Source of the DNA: Panicum virgatum
Taxonomy: Eukaryota; Streptophyta; Magnoliopsida; Poales; Poaceae
Length of the DNA: 64,000 bases
Assembly (NCBI RefSeq): GCF_016808335.1
Contig: NC_053136.1
Coordinates: forward strand, 3,516,531 to 3,580,530
Direction of reading: 5' to 3'
Numbering within the stretch: position 1 is the stretch's first letter; each line of letters opens with the position of its first letter. Shown here one piece after another: positions 36,093 through 48,550 of the stretch. The position numbers and the translations under genes were made by a program. The notes below the pieces were generated by a model. It was not told where the DNA came from and made no database searches. It saw nothing but the letters and a program-made list of their open reading frames with translations.

Positions 36093-36135
36093 GATGGTAT
36101 GGGAGAATACAGTGGGATATTGAGAGATCCCCAAA

Positions 36136-36777
36136 ATGAACCCCAACACAATTCTGGTACATGACAGAGATGGATGTTTTTGGATGGATAAAGATAAATG
36201 GCATGTTCTCAGACTGGACTGTGAGAAAGAAAACCCAAAGATCCTAGAGGAGGCTGAGACTCAGAGGGAGGGGGGAATGATGCTCGAGAACACTTCTGCA
36301 ATTGAGGAGATATTAGCTGAAAAAGAGGATGAAGGAAATCCATGGGAGATCAGTTTGCCACCAAAAAGCAGGAGAGATAACCCGGTGGTGGGAACAAGGA
36401 AGAGCTCTAGGATATTGTCAAGGGAGCATGCTGGGGGGGGGGCTTCTTCTAGTTTCAAAGGTACATCTTCTAATGCTTTTGCTATATTAAATTATGTTGA
36501 TGAGGAAACCTGGGAAAATATTGCTACTAATTGTGATATCATTCTGGGGGGTAATATTGAGGTGATTAGCTCCACTCTTTCAGCAATACAAGTAGAAGAA
36601 ATGGCAAGAGCTGCTATAGCTGAAGCCAATTATAAATCTAGCTTGGATGCCAAAATGGGTTCTTCCCATGTTTTAGAGGGGGGAAATTTGGACTTATCTT
36701 ATATTTCTAATAGTCATAGGGGTTTGTGGTTGGTAATAAGAGGGGGGGAGTGGAAAAAAGAAAGGGTGCAAACTTAG
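36136..36777 (+). pseudogene. LINE ORF1, C-terminal part beyond the Gypsy insertion
   Basis: Continuation of ORF1 after the Gypsy element. Acidic, with SRRDNPVVGTRKSSRI, a tail pattern typical of plant L1 ORF1. It stops at 36777, 27 bp before the ORF2 start, the usual tight ORF1/ORF2 spacing. The frame immediately after the insertion is closed, so another mutation lies at 36098-36135. Confidence 0.75.
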
Positions 36778-36804
36778 CAGGGAACTTAAACATTTTAGTA
36801 TCCA

Positions 36805-39800
36805 ATGAAAGCCCTCTTTTGGAATACCAGGGGCATGGGGAAGCCTTCCAGGGTTAGGCTTTTGAAGGATCTCATTTCTCAAGAACAGTTTGAGCTTGTG
36901 GGGGTTCAGGAGACTATCAAACAACATTTCTTTCTGCAAGAATTGGAAGCCTCGACGCCAGGTATCAATTTAAAATGGAATTGGGTACCTACTAAGGGGC
37001 ACTCTGGGGGGATTCTATTAGGAGTAAGGGGGGACATCCTAGAGGTTGAAAACTGGGTGACCGGTAATTTCTTTGTTGAAGCTCAGGTGAGACACAGAAG
37101 TTCCAATTTGAGATGGTCCTTCCTGACAGTGTATGACCCAGCAAACCATGAGCTGTCTGAAATTTTTTTTGATGGAGCTGGAGCAAAGGTGCTGCCAAAT
37201 AACTTTTCCACTTGTAGTAGTAGGGGGTGATTTTAACTTAATTAGAAAAGAAACTGACAAAAGCTCGGGGCAGGGCAACAAGCTCTTGATGAACATGTTC
37301 AATTCTTTTATTGAAAGATGCCAACTCCGAGAGATTAAAAGAGTGGGATCCAGATACACTTGGACAAATAAGCAAGACAATCAAGTTCTCAGCAATATTG
37401 ACAGGGTTTTTATGACGACTGATTGGGAATGCAAGTACCCTCTGGCCACCTTAAAAAGTGCTATCAGAGTGGGATCTGATCACTGACCTTTGATTCTGGA
37501 TACTGGTGAGAGGTTACACCCTAGGAATAGGCGATTCTTCTTTGAAAAACAATGGCTACAGGAACCTGATTTCAGAGAAATAGTGGTAAGAAAATGGTTT
37601 AAAGGGAGAAGTAGACATCCTGTTCAAGCTTACTCAGTAGACAAATGGCATGGGAATCTTTGTAGCCTGAGATTCTTCCTGAAAGGGTGGGGAGCAAGTC
37701 TGAGAGGTGACTATAGGAGGAAAAAAGAGGCCCTACTTAAACAGATTTTAGATATTGATAGCTCTGAACAACAAGGAATACTAAGCAAAGAGAAATGGAC
37801 TCATAGAATACAGATTGAGGCTGAATTGGAGTCTCTAATGGAAAAGGAAGAGCTCTACTGGAAATAAAGATCTGGGGTGAAGACAATACTACAAGGGGAT
37901 GCCAATACCAAGTTTTTCCACCTATCAGCCAATGGAAGGAGAAGGAAAAAATTTGTCCTAATGCTAGAAGATGGAGGTATAGAGGTAACAGATCCACTTC
38001 AAATTCATAATATGATCTATGATTACTATAAGCAACTCTTTGGATATAGAGAGAAATCTAATGTGAAGTTTGACTCCAATGTCTGGATGAATAATGGGGG
38101 ATTGTCTGACAGTGACAGAGTGGACCTTTGTAAACCCTTCACAGAGGCTGAAATCAAACAGACAGTATTTGAGATGAAGGAAGACTCAACACCTGGCCCA
38201 GATGGCTTTGGGGTTTCATTCTATAAAGAATTTTGGGAGACTATCAAAGATGAGCTGTTATCCATGGTTAATGACTTTTATCTGGGGAAACTAGACATTG
38301 CTAGGCTCAATTATGGTGTGATTACACTTATTCCCAAGATCAAAGAAGCAAACAATGTGAAACAATTTAGACCAATCTGCTTGCTAAATCTCAGCTTCAA
38401 GATTTTTACCAGGCTATTGATGAACAGATTAACCCTATTGGCTGATAAGATTATTAGTAAGAATCAGTCTGCTTTCATCAAGGGGAGATATATTCTGGAC
38501 AGTGCAGTAACCTTGCATGAAGTGATGCATGAGATGCAAAGCAAGAAATTGAAGGGGGTAATTTTCAAAATTGACTTTGAGAAGGCATATGATAGTATCA
38601 ACTGGGAGTTTGTAGAACATGTACTAGAAAGAAAAGGATTTCCCACTAAGATGAAGGATTGGATCATGCAAACTGTAAGAGGGGGAAAAGTTTGTATTAA
38701 TTTAAATGGAGAAAATGGACCATACTTCAAGACTCACCGAGGCCTAAGGCAAGGCGACCCTTTATCTCCTATCCTCTTCAATCTGGCTGTTGATGCCCTT
38801 GATCATATTCTTGGGAAAGCCAAAGAAAAAGGTCACATTCAAGGGGTGGTGCCACATTTAGTGGAGGGTGGCTTTACTCACATTCAATATGTAGACGATA
38901 CTGTTATTTTGATGGGGCTAGATGATAACACAATCAGGAATTATAAATTCCTTCTTTACTGCTTTGAGTGGATGTCGGGGCTTAAAATTAACTATCACAA
39001 GAGTGAGGTGATTGTTTTTGGGGCTCAAGATGGAGAACAGATTAGGGTGTCTAATATGCTCAATTGTAAGGTTGGGAAGTTGCCCATGGATTACTTAGGT
39101 TTGCCCATTAGCAGTAGAGCGGTTGGGGCTGCTAGTTTTGAGGGTATGGTGAATAAAATGAGGAACAAACTGCAACCCTGGAAAGGAAGAAATCTGTCCT
39201 CGGGTGGAAGACTAATTCTAACTAATTCCTCACTTAGTAGCATTCCCATATATATGATGGGAATGTTTCTGCTTCCTGGTGAAGTTCACCACAAAATGGA
39301 CACGCTAAGATCTAAGTTCTTTTGGAGAGGTGACATTGAGAGGTTCAAGTATCATATGATGAGGTGGGATAATGTCTGCTTGCCCAAGGATTATGGGGGT
39401 TTGGGTATTCTAAATTCAAAAATTCTGAATGAATCACTCCTACTGAAATGGATTTGGCGAATCTATAATGCTGATGAGAAGGATTTATGCTGTAATCTTC
39501 TAAGGGAGAAATACTTGAGAACTCGTCCCTTAGCAAAATGTAGTAGGACAGGAGGATCACAATTCTGGAGAGGCATCCAAAAGGTTGAAGACCGTTTCTA
39601 TATGGGAGCGTCTTTCTCTGTTGGCAATGGGGAGAATACCAGATTCTGGATTGATACATGGCTCGGTGAAGTCCCTCTCAAAGTAAAATTTTCTAAACTT
39701 TTTGGTTGCTGCCGGTCTAAAGAGAGCTTGGTTAGTGACTGTTGGAAACAGTTTGAATGGGTTGTGTCCTTCAGGCGTACCTTTGGGATGGTTGAAACCC

Positions 39801-40488
39801 AGGAAGGAACGACCTCCTAGAGGGGATCCAACCAACGAATAACACTGATCGTGTGATCTGGAAACTAGAGAAGAAGGGCCATTACACAACTAAGTCTATG
39901 TATAGATTCATAACGTTTGGGGGTGTGATTGATAGACGATTTCGGAAAATTTGGAAAAACAGGATGCCTTTGAAACTGAGAGTTTTTGTATGGCAAGCTT
40001 TACATAACAGACTTCAAACCGGGGTGGTTCTAAAAAAGATGAAATGGAAAGGGGATGACAAATGCCCTTTGTGCAACAAACCTGAAACAGTAGACCACAT
40101 TTTTTTCCAGTGTGTGATTGCTTCTTTTGTTTGGGCGTGCTTTAAAGAAGCCCTTGGGTGGGACAGGGCGCCGAGTAGTTTAGGGGAGGTCTTCTCAAAT
40201 TGGATCCCAATGGGGTGTACTGATTATGATACCAAACTGTTTTCTTTTGCCATCATATGGTGGTCCTTATGACTCTCTCGTAACAAAATGAGACTAGAAA
40301 AGAAATTTCCGAAGCAACCAGTGGATGTCTTGTACTCTATTATTCTCAAACTGCGAAATTGGGGGGTGTTGCTGCAGGAGGAGGACAAGAAACGTTTTGA
40401 CAAGGCGTGCGGCGTTCTGGAGCTGTGGAGGAAGGAGTTTATCAAGACTGGAGAGCAAGTTACAGCAACGACCGTCGTTCCTTTTTAG
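36805..40488 (+). pseudogene. LINE ORF2: endonuclease, reverse transcriptase, zf-RVT
   Basis: Starts MKALFWNTRGMG, the first AP-endonuclease motif; VQET, GGDFN and SDH follow. The reverse transcriptase (about 38100-38950) has GPDGFGVSFYKEFW, FRPICLLNLSFKI, KIDFEKAYDSINW, GLRQGDPLSPILF and catalytic YVDD. A zf-RVT domain (39853-40270) has CPLCNKPETVDHIFFQC. Inactivating changes: a frameshift near 37200, stops TGA (just after SDH, about 37486) and TAA (37865), TAG at 39818 with frame change, and TGA at 40270. Confidence 0.92.
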
Positions 40489-40659
40489 CGTCTTTTGTTT
40501 TAGCTACCACGGTTGTGGATTGTTCCAAAAGACCTTCTCTAGTTCCTGTGCTTTCTAGTTAAGCTGGTATCCCCAGCAAGTTATCGAGTCTGTACGAACT
40601 TATATGCTTTCTTAATAAGCAAGAATTGTTCTGGTTCAAAAAAAGAAATTTCTACACGC

Positions 40660-41967
40660 TTTAAGAGAATCAAACCATCTTATTGCTTTTCATGTCTGAA
40701 TGAGGGAGAAAAGTTGGATTGCCACTGGGGGCGGCTGTAAAGGTCTGACCTTTGCTGACCTTGAAGTTCAGAATTCAGATAGGCATAGCGAGCCTATATA
40801 TGGGTCGGAGGATCAGAGGAGGTCATGGACGTCTGGTCTATCGTCTTGGAATGGGACGGGATCTGGCCCTTATAATCCGAAGTTCCGAACACGAAGGAGA
40901 TAAAGCAAATAGAGTAGTAGAACGCGTAGATTATTCAGGTAGAAATGGATCAACCTGAAGAACGACGACTCAAATATTCAGATAGCGAATGCAGTGATGG
41001 CAGCACACATAGTAGTATGTATGGACATAGTGTTTAAATCTTGCATAGTAAGGGTACATACACATATAGTTCAGACTGATAAATGAGCCTCCTTTTTACA
41101 TCAACATCCATGTCATGAAAGAAATGGCTGTCTGCCCCAGAAAGACATGGCACCCAATCTGAATTTTTTTTTGCTTTGACCTGCCTGCGCCGGAAAGACA
41201 TTTGATTTAGACTACACCAATAAGAGCTTTGCAAGGATAAATCATTTGATTGTTCCTTCCACCCAAACTTTAATTCATGTCACAACATTGTATATTTATT
41301 TCGGATCTGTATCTGAAATAAATGTGGATATGGAGATATAGCGCTAATTAAATTCTGGAATAAATTCAAAAAAATACGAGCACACGCACTGAGTCGAGAA
41401 CTCAAGCCTAGATGGAGAGGTTCCACCACAAGGAACTTTACTAGCTGAGCTACGTTCAGTTCGCTTCCATATAGCAACTTAGTATCAATCTAACATCTAT
41501 TTGACCGAAGTAGCAGAGAAGGGATTGCAAATTTCAACTAGTGGAGCACGCAAGGAACATAAGGTTTTCTATAGCACGCAAGGAGACGCTACTATTTAGT
41601 AAGGATCTGTATACAGAAGGAACGGTGTAGAAGAGGAAATATGCAAGGATAAAATATCATTATTCCAACCACCCATGTTTCTGTCGGGACATTGTTTATG
41701 TAACTCAACTTGCACTAATTGCATTCATATCAGAAAATTGATAGGTATAATATATAATTTCATTTCAAGACACAGGAGAGCCGTGTATCTTTATATTAGG
41801 AAGAAATAAAGGTCTGTTTATAACACTCGCCCACGATCACAAGTTCTCACTGATGCTCTGCTAAGAAACTCAACCGGATAGGTCTAACAATATGCATGCA
41901 TGTCGAGCTAGCTTCAGTCTCACATTATGCATGTGATACGCTGATACATGGAAACGGCTTTACAGCT
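40660..41967. other. Intergenic DNA between the LINE and OSC2
   Basis: No gene recognised. The OSC2 3'UTR must end somewhere in the right part. The one identifiable element is a SINE (41335-41465). Confidence 0.5.
41335..41465 (-). mobile_element. tRNA-derived SINE, minus strand
   Basis: On the minus strand an A box TAGCTCAGCTAG (41452-41441) is followed by a B box GAGTTCTCGACTC (41403-41391) and a tail with GTGCTCGTATTTTTTTGAAT, the pattern of a widespread grass SINE. The body may extend further left. Target duplications not identified. Confidence 0.6.
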
Positions 41968-42463
41968 TCACATCTTGTGTAGTTCATATATCATAGCTCG
42001 CATAGACCCATTAATCTTGTTTGCACGAAGACATCGACGATATTCCCCAAGAGCCCAAATGGGGAATATGTTGCGGTAGTTTGGGTAATTGAAGAAAAGG
42101 GAGCAGTTGAAGCATCCGACATGTTCCTGCCATCAAAATGCAAGCACAGTAAAAAAAAGAACAGATGCACCTTGGATAATCAAAGACCAACACACCACAT
42201 TAATAATACAGAACCATGATAGATCACGCTTTCAGGAATACCTGTGAAATTCTGCATCAATTACATAGCCAAATAGATTATTTCAAAATTCATCGCCATC
42301 ATACCAAAAGAAGCATGTTAAGTTTATGAGGTTACTAGAATTAGAGGAGTTTAAGTGTGCAGGTTCTGGTTGAATACCTTCACCTGTGGGAGCTTCTCTC
42401 TAATGTTGAGCTACAGCCAGAGGTGGAGGACATACATATTTGGAAGTTCACAACTTCTGGAGT

Positions 42464-43071
42464 CAGGGGCGGAACCACAGTGTATGCCGGGTGGGCCGTG
42501 GCATACCCTGCGGCCAGCCCAGCTTGCTGCTCCAGCACGTGTATACGAGAGAGAGAGAGAGAAATAAAAAACTATCTAGGCCAAGTTTAATTGTTGCGTC
42601 GTCTGGTCAGTTCCTCGCGAGGCTGCGATCCCATCACCCGGTCCTTCCGCCTGCGGCCTGCTGGCTTGCTGCGCAGGACTGCTGCCATTTGCTGTTGTGG
42701 TGCATGCTCATACATTTTTTCATGATTTGTCTCCCGGCCCCTAGAAGTCTAGTAACAACAACATTACACAAAGGTTGATACTGATCAATATTTCCTTGCC
42801 ATTATGTCCGCTTTATCTTCGGCCACTTACTTCTTACATAATCAAACCTGAGAAGGTATATTGTTCTTATAAACACAATTATATTAATTTTGAATTTTTT
42901 ATCCACACATGTAACAGCAATTTTGAAAGTGCAGCTACCCTATCAGATTTATTTTCTTTGAATTGGTCATCAGTAATGCTAATGCTGCACCTTGAATTAT
43001 TGATTATACTTGATTATATATGGAAAAAAAATTGCGGCATACCCTATGGTGCAATCCTAGATCCGCCACTG
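42464..43071. mobile_element. hAT-like non-autonomous element nested in the L1
   Basis: 608 bp, TIR CAGGGGCGGA / TCCGCCACTG, with 8 bp target duplication TCTGGAGT (42456-42463 and 43072-43079). Eight-base duplication defines hAT. Related to the small element at 62923 by terminal sequence. No transposase. Confidence 0.92.
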
Positions 43072-43363
43072 TCTGGAGTATACTCCACCAAATCAGCCTA
43101 TGAAGCTTTATTCATTGGATCTACTTAGTTTGATTCATGGGAAAGAATTTGGAAAAGATGGGCTCCAGGGAAATGCAAGTTCTTCATGTGGACAGTGGCC
43201 CATAATCGGTGTTGGACAGCAGATAGACCTGCTAAAAGAGGCGAGGCCTTAACCACCCACCGAAATGTCCACTGTGTGATCAGGTTGGAGAAACAATTGA
43301 TCACCTATTGGTCTCTTGTGTTTTCACCCGGCAATTTTGGTTTAGCATCCTGCACCATTTTGG

Positions 43364-43437
43364 GCTGCAAACTATTGCGCCACAATTAGATGATCGCTGG
43401 GCTGCAAACTATTGCGCCACAATTAGATGATCGCTGT
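43364..43437. repeat. 37-bp tandem duplication inside the L1 fragment
   Basis: GCTGCAAACTATTGCGCCAC and the following 17 bases occur twice in succession. 37 is not a multiple of three, so it also shifts the LINE frame. Confidence 0.85.
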
Positions 43438-45646
43438 TTTATTGACTGGTGGGCAGGAGCAAGCAGTAGGTTCTCTGGTCAAGTCAAAAAGGGAGTTAAT
43501 TCCATCATTATCTTAGGGTCTTGGTTAGTTTGGAAGCATCGTAACTGCTGTGTGTTTGATGGGGGGTACCCCTAATTTATCTTGGGTCATGACAGTCTTT
43601 AGAGAAGAGGTCCAGCAGTGGTATGTAGGAGGGGCTCGAGCAGTGGTCTCCTTGCCCTAGCTCCTACCTCCTAGCTGATCTGAGCTGGTGGTGTGGTCTA
43701 GTCCAGTAGTAGTTTTTGTATAAAAGAGAATTTCTAGTTTACAGGGTGTGTTACAGACCCTTTATCTATGTAACTTTTTTGTTTTGGGGCACCCCCCACC
43801 CTTTTTCTTCTTAATATATTGATGCGCAGCTCTCTTGCGCGTTCGAGAAAAAGAATTAGACACAATAATATCTGGAACATCACCTCATACTGTTTTGGGC
43901 AAGGTAACTGAAGTGCAGTTGTGTGATTATGGTCGATGTATAGGCCAGGGTGAATTCTTTTGGGGGAGCATGTGCAGTTGTGTGATTACTGCAAGATGTA
44001 TAGGTGTGATTTTTTTGGAGCATGTAAACTGAAAATATATTGTTAGACATTCTAGTCTGTACTCTGTAGTCACCCATCTGGCCATATCATTTGATCACAT
44101 ATTCACACGTGAGAATAATGGGTGTTTCATTCCTGTAATAATTATGCAATATGAATGGTGTTCCAATAGTAGTCCTCAACACTATATTTCGTTAAAATTC
44201 TGTTGAATTTAAGAGAATAACAAGCTTGCTTGTTCATAGAAGCCGCCATTATGAACACAAGTAGAAACCTACTTGTTGCGGAAACTCTCCTGTCTCCAAC
44301 TGCATATTGATCAATTCTTTTGCAGCATGATGCAGTGGTGTTGGATCTCGTTCAAACTGGTATTCAAACAAAGGTATGTGACTAGATTGATGAAATGCAT
44401 ATTATTGTCAAAATTTAAATCAAGCACTAGAAAATTGTACCTGTTTAGCATAAATTAAAGCTAGCATCGCCCAAGCTGTATTCACTGCATGAGCGCGGCT
44501 ACCTTCGATGTTTACATAAACCTATTTAGTATTAAAAGGAAAAAGAAAACAAATTAAAAGACAAAATGCAAACTCTTTGATAGTCTATAAATATAAGTTT
44601 ACCAATGCATTAAATAGTGTGCCCTACCCCAATTAGCAAGGCTCTGTTCTTGTTGCATTAAATACTGGAACTGGAGCATTCTTATTGCGAAAGAAACTGA
44701 GTAAGATAGGCTTCTAAGAATATTTAGATTCGATGATTCAATAAATCCAACGAATGACTAATGATTCAAATCAATTCGTATTATTCAGATTTACCATGGA
44801 ATCATGTTAAATAAGAATCCAATGAAAAAAAATTGTATGTTTATCAGTATTCACCAGCAAGACAAACCAGAGCTAGAGAGATCTAGAGAACAGGAATGAG
44901 AAGTACCTTAGTTTCATTTGATACATGGCTTTCTCCCCATCCACCGGTACTGAGCTGCTTTGACAACAAAAATTGGCAAGCTTTCCTGATGGAAGAGCTG
45001 TTCTCATATGTTCTTCCAGAAGCAACTAAACCTTTAATCGAAAAGAAGGCCCCATCGGTAAAACATACACCCCAAGTGCCCAACCTGCCAAAAAGCTATG
45101 TGTGTTATCAATTCTTAAAGTAAAATTCATATTAGTAAGGTAAGTCAGCAAATGACGCATTAGGACAAACCATGAACCATCTTCCTTTTGTCTGCTCTCG
45201 ATAAATATTGCTGCCTTTCTGATAGATGCATTGATCTCTTCTGTACGATAACTAGGGTATAACTCTTTAAACAGTATCAGAGCTTGAAGCACAGAGGAAG
45301 TGCATTCTGGGTAACTGCCAATGTAGTGAGTAAATTTCTTCAGCTAAACTGGAAAGTTCATTATGAGGGTTTTTGCTAATAGTACGTCATTTGCATCACT
45401 TACGGATAATCAACGACCATATTGGGAAAACTCTCACAAGGATTTAGAATCTAGTTAATTAATAGAAATATGTTAATACAGTGGACTGGAAACAGTAAAT
45501 GTTAAAAAAAAGGCAAGATAGCTGGATAAAAAGTACTGATGCATCTTACTAAGGGAAAATTACAAGAATATATATGAGCAGAAGCTTGTAAAACTTAACC
45601 TCTATCCAATAAGAAGTTCTTTTGCACTCGTATGTAGAAAAGCTAC

Positions 45647-45761
45647 TGTTGGTGTATATGTGAGCCCATGTATAGAGGCTCATCTAGAGACCCATGTATA
45701 GGAATTATATATACCCACCCTTTTAAGGTTGGAGGTATATCATCCATTATTCTCTCCTATA
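45647..45761 (+). repeat. 5' LTR of the exon-12 Copia element
   Basis: 115 bp. Contains a duplicated GCCCATGTATAGAGG-like segment that is single in the 3' LTR, explaining the 14 bp difference. Confidence 0.93.
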
Positions 45762-45837
45762 TGGTATCTTTAGCCTAGGTTTAGGTTTAACTCTCCACTC
45801 CTCCCTCCCCTACCCAGCCGCCGCCGCAGCCGGCAGC

Positions 45838-48540
45838 CATGGCCGGCCGCCGGCCGCCGGCCGCCGGGCCCCCCTCCTCTCTCCTCCTTCCCTCCCCTCC
45901 CCTCCTCCTCTGCTGCCGCCGCCGGGTCGGCCGCCGCTCCCTGGCCGGACGCCCCTACCTCTGCCGGTGCCGCCGCCTGGCGCCCTACTGCCGCTGCCCT
46001 GGTCGCGCAGACCGCCGCAGCAGCCGACGCGGGCGCGGGCGCAGCCGATGCCCTGCAGCCCGCCCTGCAGGCGCTGCCGAAGGGGCCACTGCAGCCGGCC
46101 GCGCCTGGCCCGCACGCGCCCGGGCCGCATGCGCCTGGGCTGCCCCTGCGTGGGCCGCACGCGCCCCTGATGCCCGATGCAGCGGCCGCCGCAGCTGCCG
46201 CCATTCAGGCCGCCGCTGACGCCGCCGCCATCGCCGCTGCTCACCGGGCTGCCATCGCCGCGGGCAAGCAGCCCGCCGCCGCCGCCGATCCCGCGTGGTC
46301 TGGCCTCGGGATGGCCCCCGTGGATGCACCGCCGCCACACTCCGTGAGCAGCAAGCCGACGCCGCTCTCGTCGCGGCTCTCCTCGCCGCCAAGTCGGAGG
46401 CTTCGGCGGCCCAGGAGCGGGTCCGCGTGGCTGCCCTCGCTTGGGAGCGCGAGCGCGCCACGGCCGATGCTCTCGCTCTCCGGGTCGCCGAGACGGAGCA
46501 GTATGGCTGGGCATTCGGGTTACCCGAAAATTTCGGGTCGGGTATTTCGGGTTTCAGGTATTTCGGGTTTCCAAAAATGCTACCCGAAATTAGCTGGGGA
46601 AAAGAAAAACCCGAAAATTCGGGTTCGGGTTCGGGTTCGGGTTTACCCGAATTACTCGATTTTCTCACACTTCACATATGCAACACGCTGCAGCCTGCAG
46701 CAGAGAGGCGACGACGGCTCGGCGACGGCGCCCCGCGGCAGGAGACCGGCTCAGCCAGGGCGCCCCGCGGCGGCGGCTTGGCTAGGGACGCAGAGACCAG
46801 CCGGGGAGGGGTCGTCGGCGGCTCGGCCAGCGATGTGCCAGCGCGGAGACTGGCGGGGGCGGGGTCGTCGGTGGCTCGGCCAGCGACGCGCCGACGCGGA
46901 GACCGGCGGGGGCGAGGATGCGCCGCAACAGGGAGACCGGCAGTCGCGCAGACCCGAGCTCTTGGTCCTTGCCTCCTGATCTGGCGGAGAGATGGAGAGG
47001 ATTGGAGAGAGAGAGACGGAGAGATGGTTGGGCGGTGAGCGGCATCCGTGAGCGCCTGAGCGGCGTGTCGGCGTGGGGCGTGGGGGGTGTTGGCCCTTGG
47101 CGGCTGGGGGATGAGGTGGGGGTGCGTTGTGGGCCTTGGGTGTCGGCAGCTAGGGTTAAGAAATTGGGAAGGTTTGTTGGACTGGGCTGAAATGAGTGAA
47201 AATATTTGGGTTGGGCTGTTGTTCGGGTTTTTCGGGTAGTTCGGGTACCGTGGGTTGAAACCCAAATTACCCAAAATAATTTCGGGTACCGTGAGTTGAA
47301 ACCCGAATTAGTGTTCGGGTTTTTCGGGCTCGGGTTTTTCGGGTTCGGGCTCGGGTTTTTCGGGTTTGGGGTTCGGGTTTCGGGTATTTTGCCCATCCAT
47401 ACCGGCTAGCTTCCCGTCGACCCCGAGAACGGCACCTCTTCCTCCCATCAGGCTCCGCCTGCTGGATCTGGAGCCCGGCACGACCCGACCGACCCCATGG
47501 TCGCCCAGCTCCACCTCCAGGCTGCCGGCGTCCAGAAGATCCGGGCCCTGGTCACCGTCGTCCTCGACCCCACGTCCTCCTCCTACGGACGCTAGCGGGA
47601 CCAGGTCCTCCTCACCCTCCGCCGCTACGCCCTCGACGACCACGTCCTCGTCGACTCGCCGATCGAGGCGCGGGATGGGGTGTGGCTGCGCCTCGACAGC
47701 GTCGCCCTGTCCTGGATCTTTGGGACCATCTCCCTAGATCTTCAGGACCTTGTCAGGACCCACGCAGGCACCGCACGACAGGCCTGGGTGGCACTTGAGG
47801 GGCAGTTCCTCGGCAACGCCGAGTTCCACGCCCTCTAGCTCGACGCCACCTTCCGCACCTTCGAGCAGAGAGACCTCTCCGTTGGTGAGTTCTGCCGGAG
47901 GATGAAGGGCATGGCCGATGCTCTTCGCGACCTCGGGTGTCCGTTGTCCGATCGGATCTTGGTGCTCAACGTCCTGCGGGGTCTGAGCAGCACCTATGAC
48001 CATCTGAAGACCTAGATCACCCGCTAGAGGCCCTTCCCCTCCTTCCAGCAGGTCCGGGACGACCTCGCTCTCGAGGAGATCACCAGGGGTCTCGTGCCCG
48101 GATCGTCCTCGCCCACCCCCACCGCGCTCGTCGCTGCTCCACCGGCCTCCTCCGCCGCTCCTGCCACCTCGCTCCTTGGTGTTGCTCCCGCCGGGCAGAC
48201 CGGAGGAGGGGGGCGTGGACGTCGTCGGTGGGGGGGGGGACGGGGTGGCGGTGGCACTGGTGGCCCTGCTTCTGGGAGTTTTGGTACCGGTGGGGGCCGT
48301 CGGGGCGCGCCGACTCCCGCTCCCGCTCCTGCCCCTGCCCCTGGAGGTACGCCCTGGCCATCCTTTAGCAACCCATGGTCACGGCGCATCTCGATGTGGC
48401 CGTTCCAGGGTCCGGGAGGGGGGCTCGTCCTCAGCTCTAGCCGGCGGCCATGTTCTCCTCGCCGTCCTGGACCCCGCCTGCTCAGCCCAGCCAGCAGCCG
48501 ACCTGGCCTGGGGGTGGGACCAGGCCGCTCTGGCGTAGTC
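45838..48540 (+). pseudogene. Copia gag region, broken
   Basis: GC-rich, Ala/Pro-rich N-terminal part, then (after the inserted TIR element) a UBN2-type gag with VALEGQFLGNAEFHAL, DLSVGEFCRRMKGMADALRD and SDRILVLNVLRGL, then a Gly-rich tail. In-frame TAG codons occur at about 47596, 47837, 48013 and 48025, so gag could not be made intact. Such high GC is unlike the flanking OSC introns. Confidence 0.75.
46502..47401. mobile_element. hAT-like element with ACCCGAA-type subterminal repeats, inside Copia gag
   Basis: Ends match as TATGGCTGGGCA and TGCCCATCCATA, and both sides are packed with (TTCGGGT)/(ACCCGAA) repeats, a recurrent feature of plant hAT elements. Gag homology is interrupted exactly here. 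I see no perfect 8 bp target duplication, so family assignment is tentative. Interior is GC-rich without a transposase domain. Confidence 0.6.
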
Positions 48541-48550
48541 TTTCAGCACC

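Larger units (their letters stand above)
20053..40659 (+). mobile_element. L1-type LINE (about 7.1 kb) split by a Gypsy insertion
   Basis: GAAATTTCTACACGC flanks both ends (20053-20067 and 40645-40659), a 15 bp target duplication. A poly-A tail precedes the right copy. Subtracting the Gypsy element (22626-36092) and one 5 bp duplication leaves about 7105 bp: 5'UTR (20068-20832), ORF1 (20833-22625 plus 36098-36777), ORF2 (36805-40488), 3'UTR. This is a full-length plant L1 layout. Frameshifts and stops in both ORFs show it is dead. Confidence 0.93.
42346..43851 (+). mobile_element. 5'-truncated L1 LINE in OSC2 intron 17
   Basis: Bounded by AGAATTAGA (42337-42345, 43852-43860). Carries the 3' part of ORF2, a zf-RVT region with GVYSTKSAYEALF and KCKFFMWTVAHNRCWTADR in shifted frames, and a 3'UTR ending TTAATATATTGATGCGCAGC and GTTCGAGAAA. 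Interrupted by a hAT element and by a 37 bp internal tandem duplication. No catalytic RT core remains. Confidence 0.85.

Noticed and set aside
41968..45314. Idea that the C-terminal exons of OSC2 form a separate short gene
   Set aside because: Exon sizes and phases continue exactly from exons 3-12 upstream; the gap is a transposon with a target duplication.
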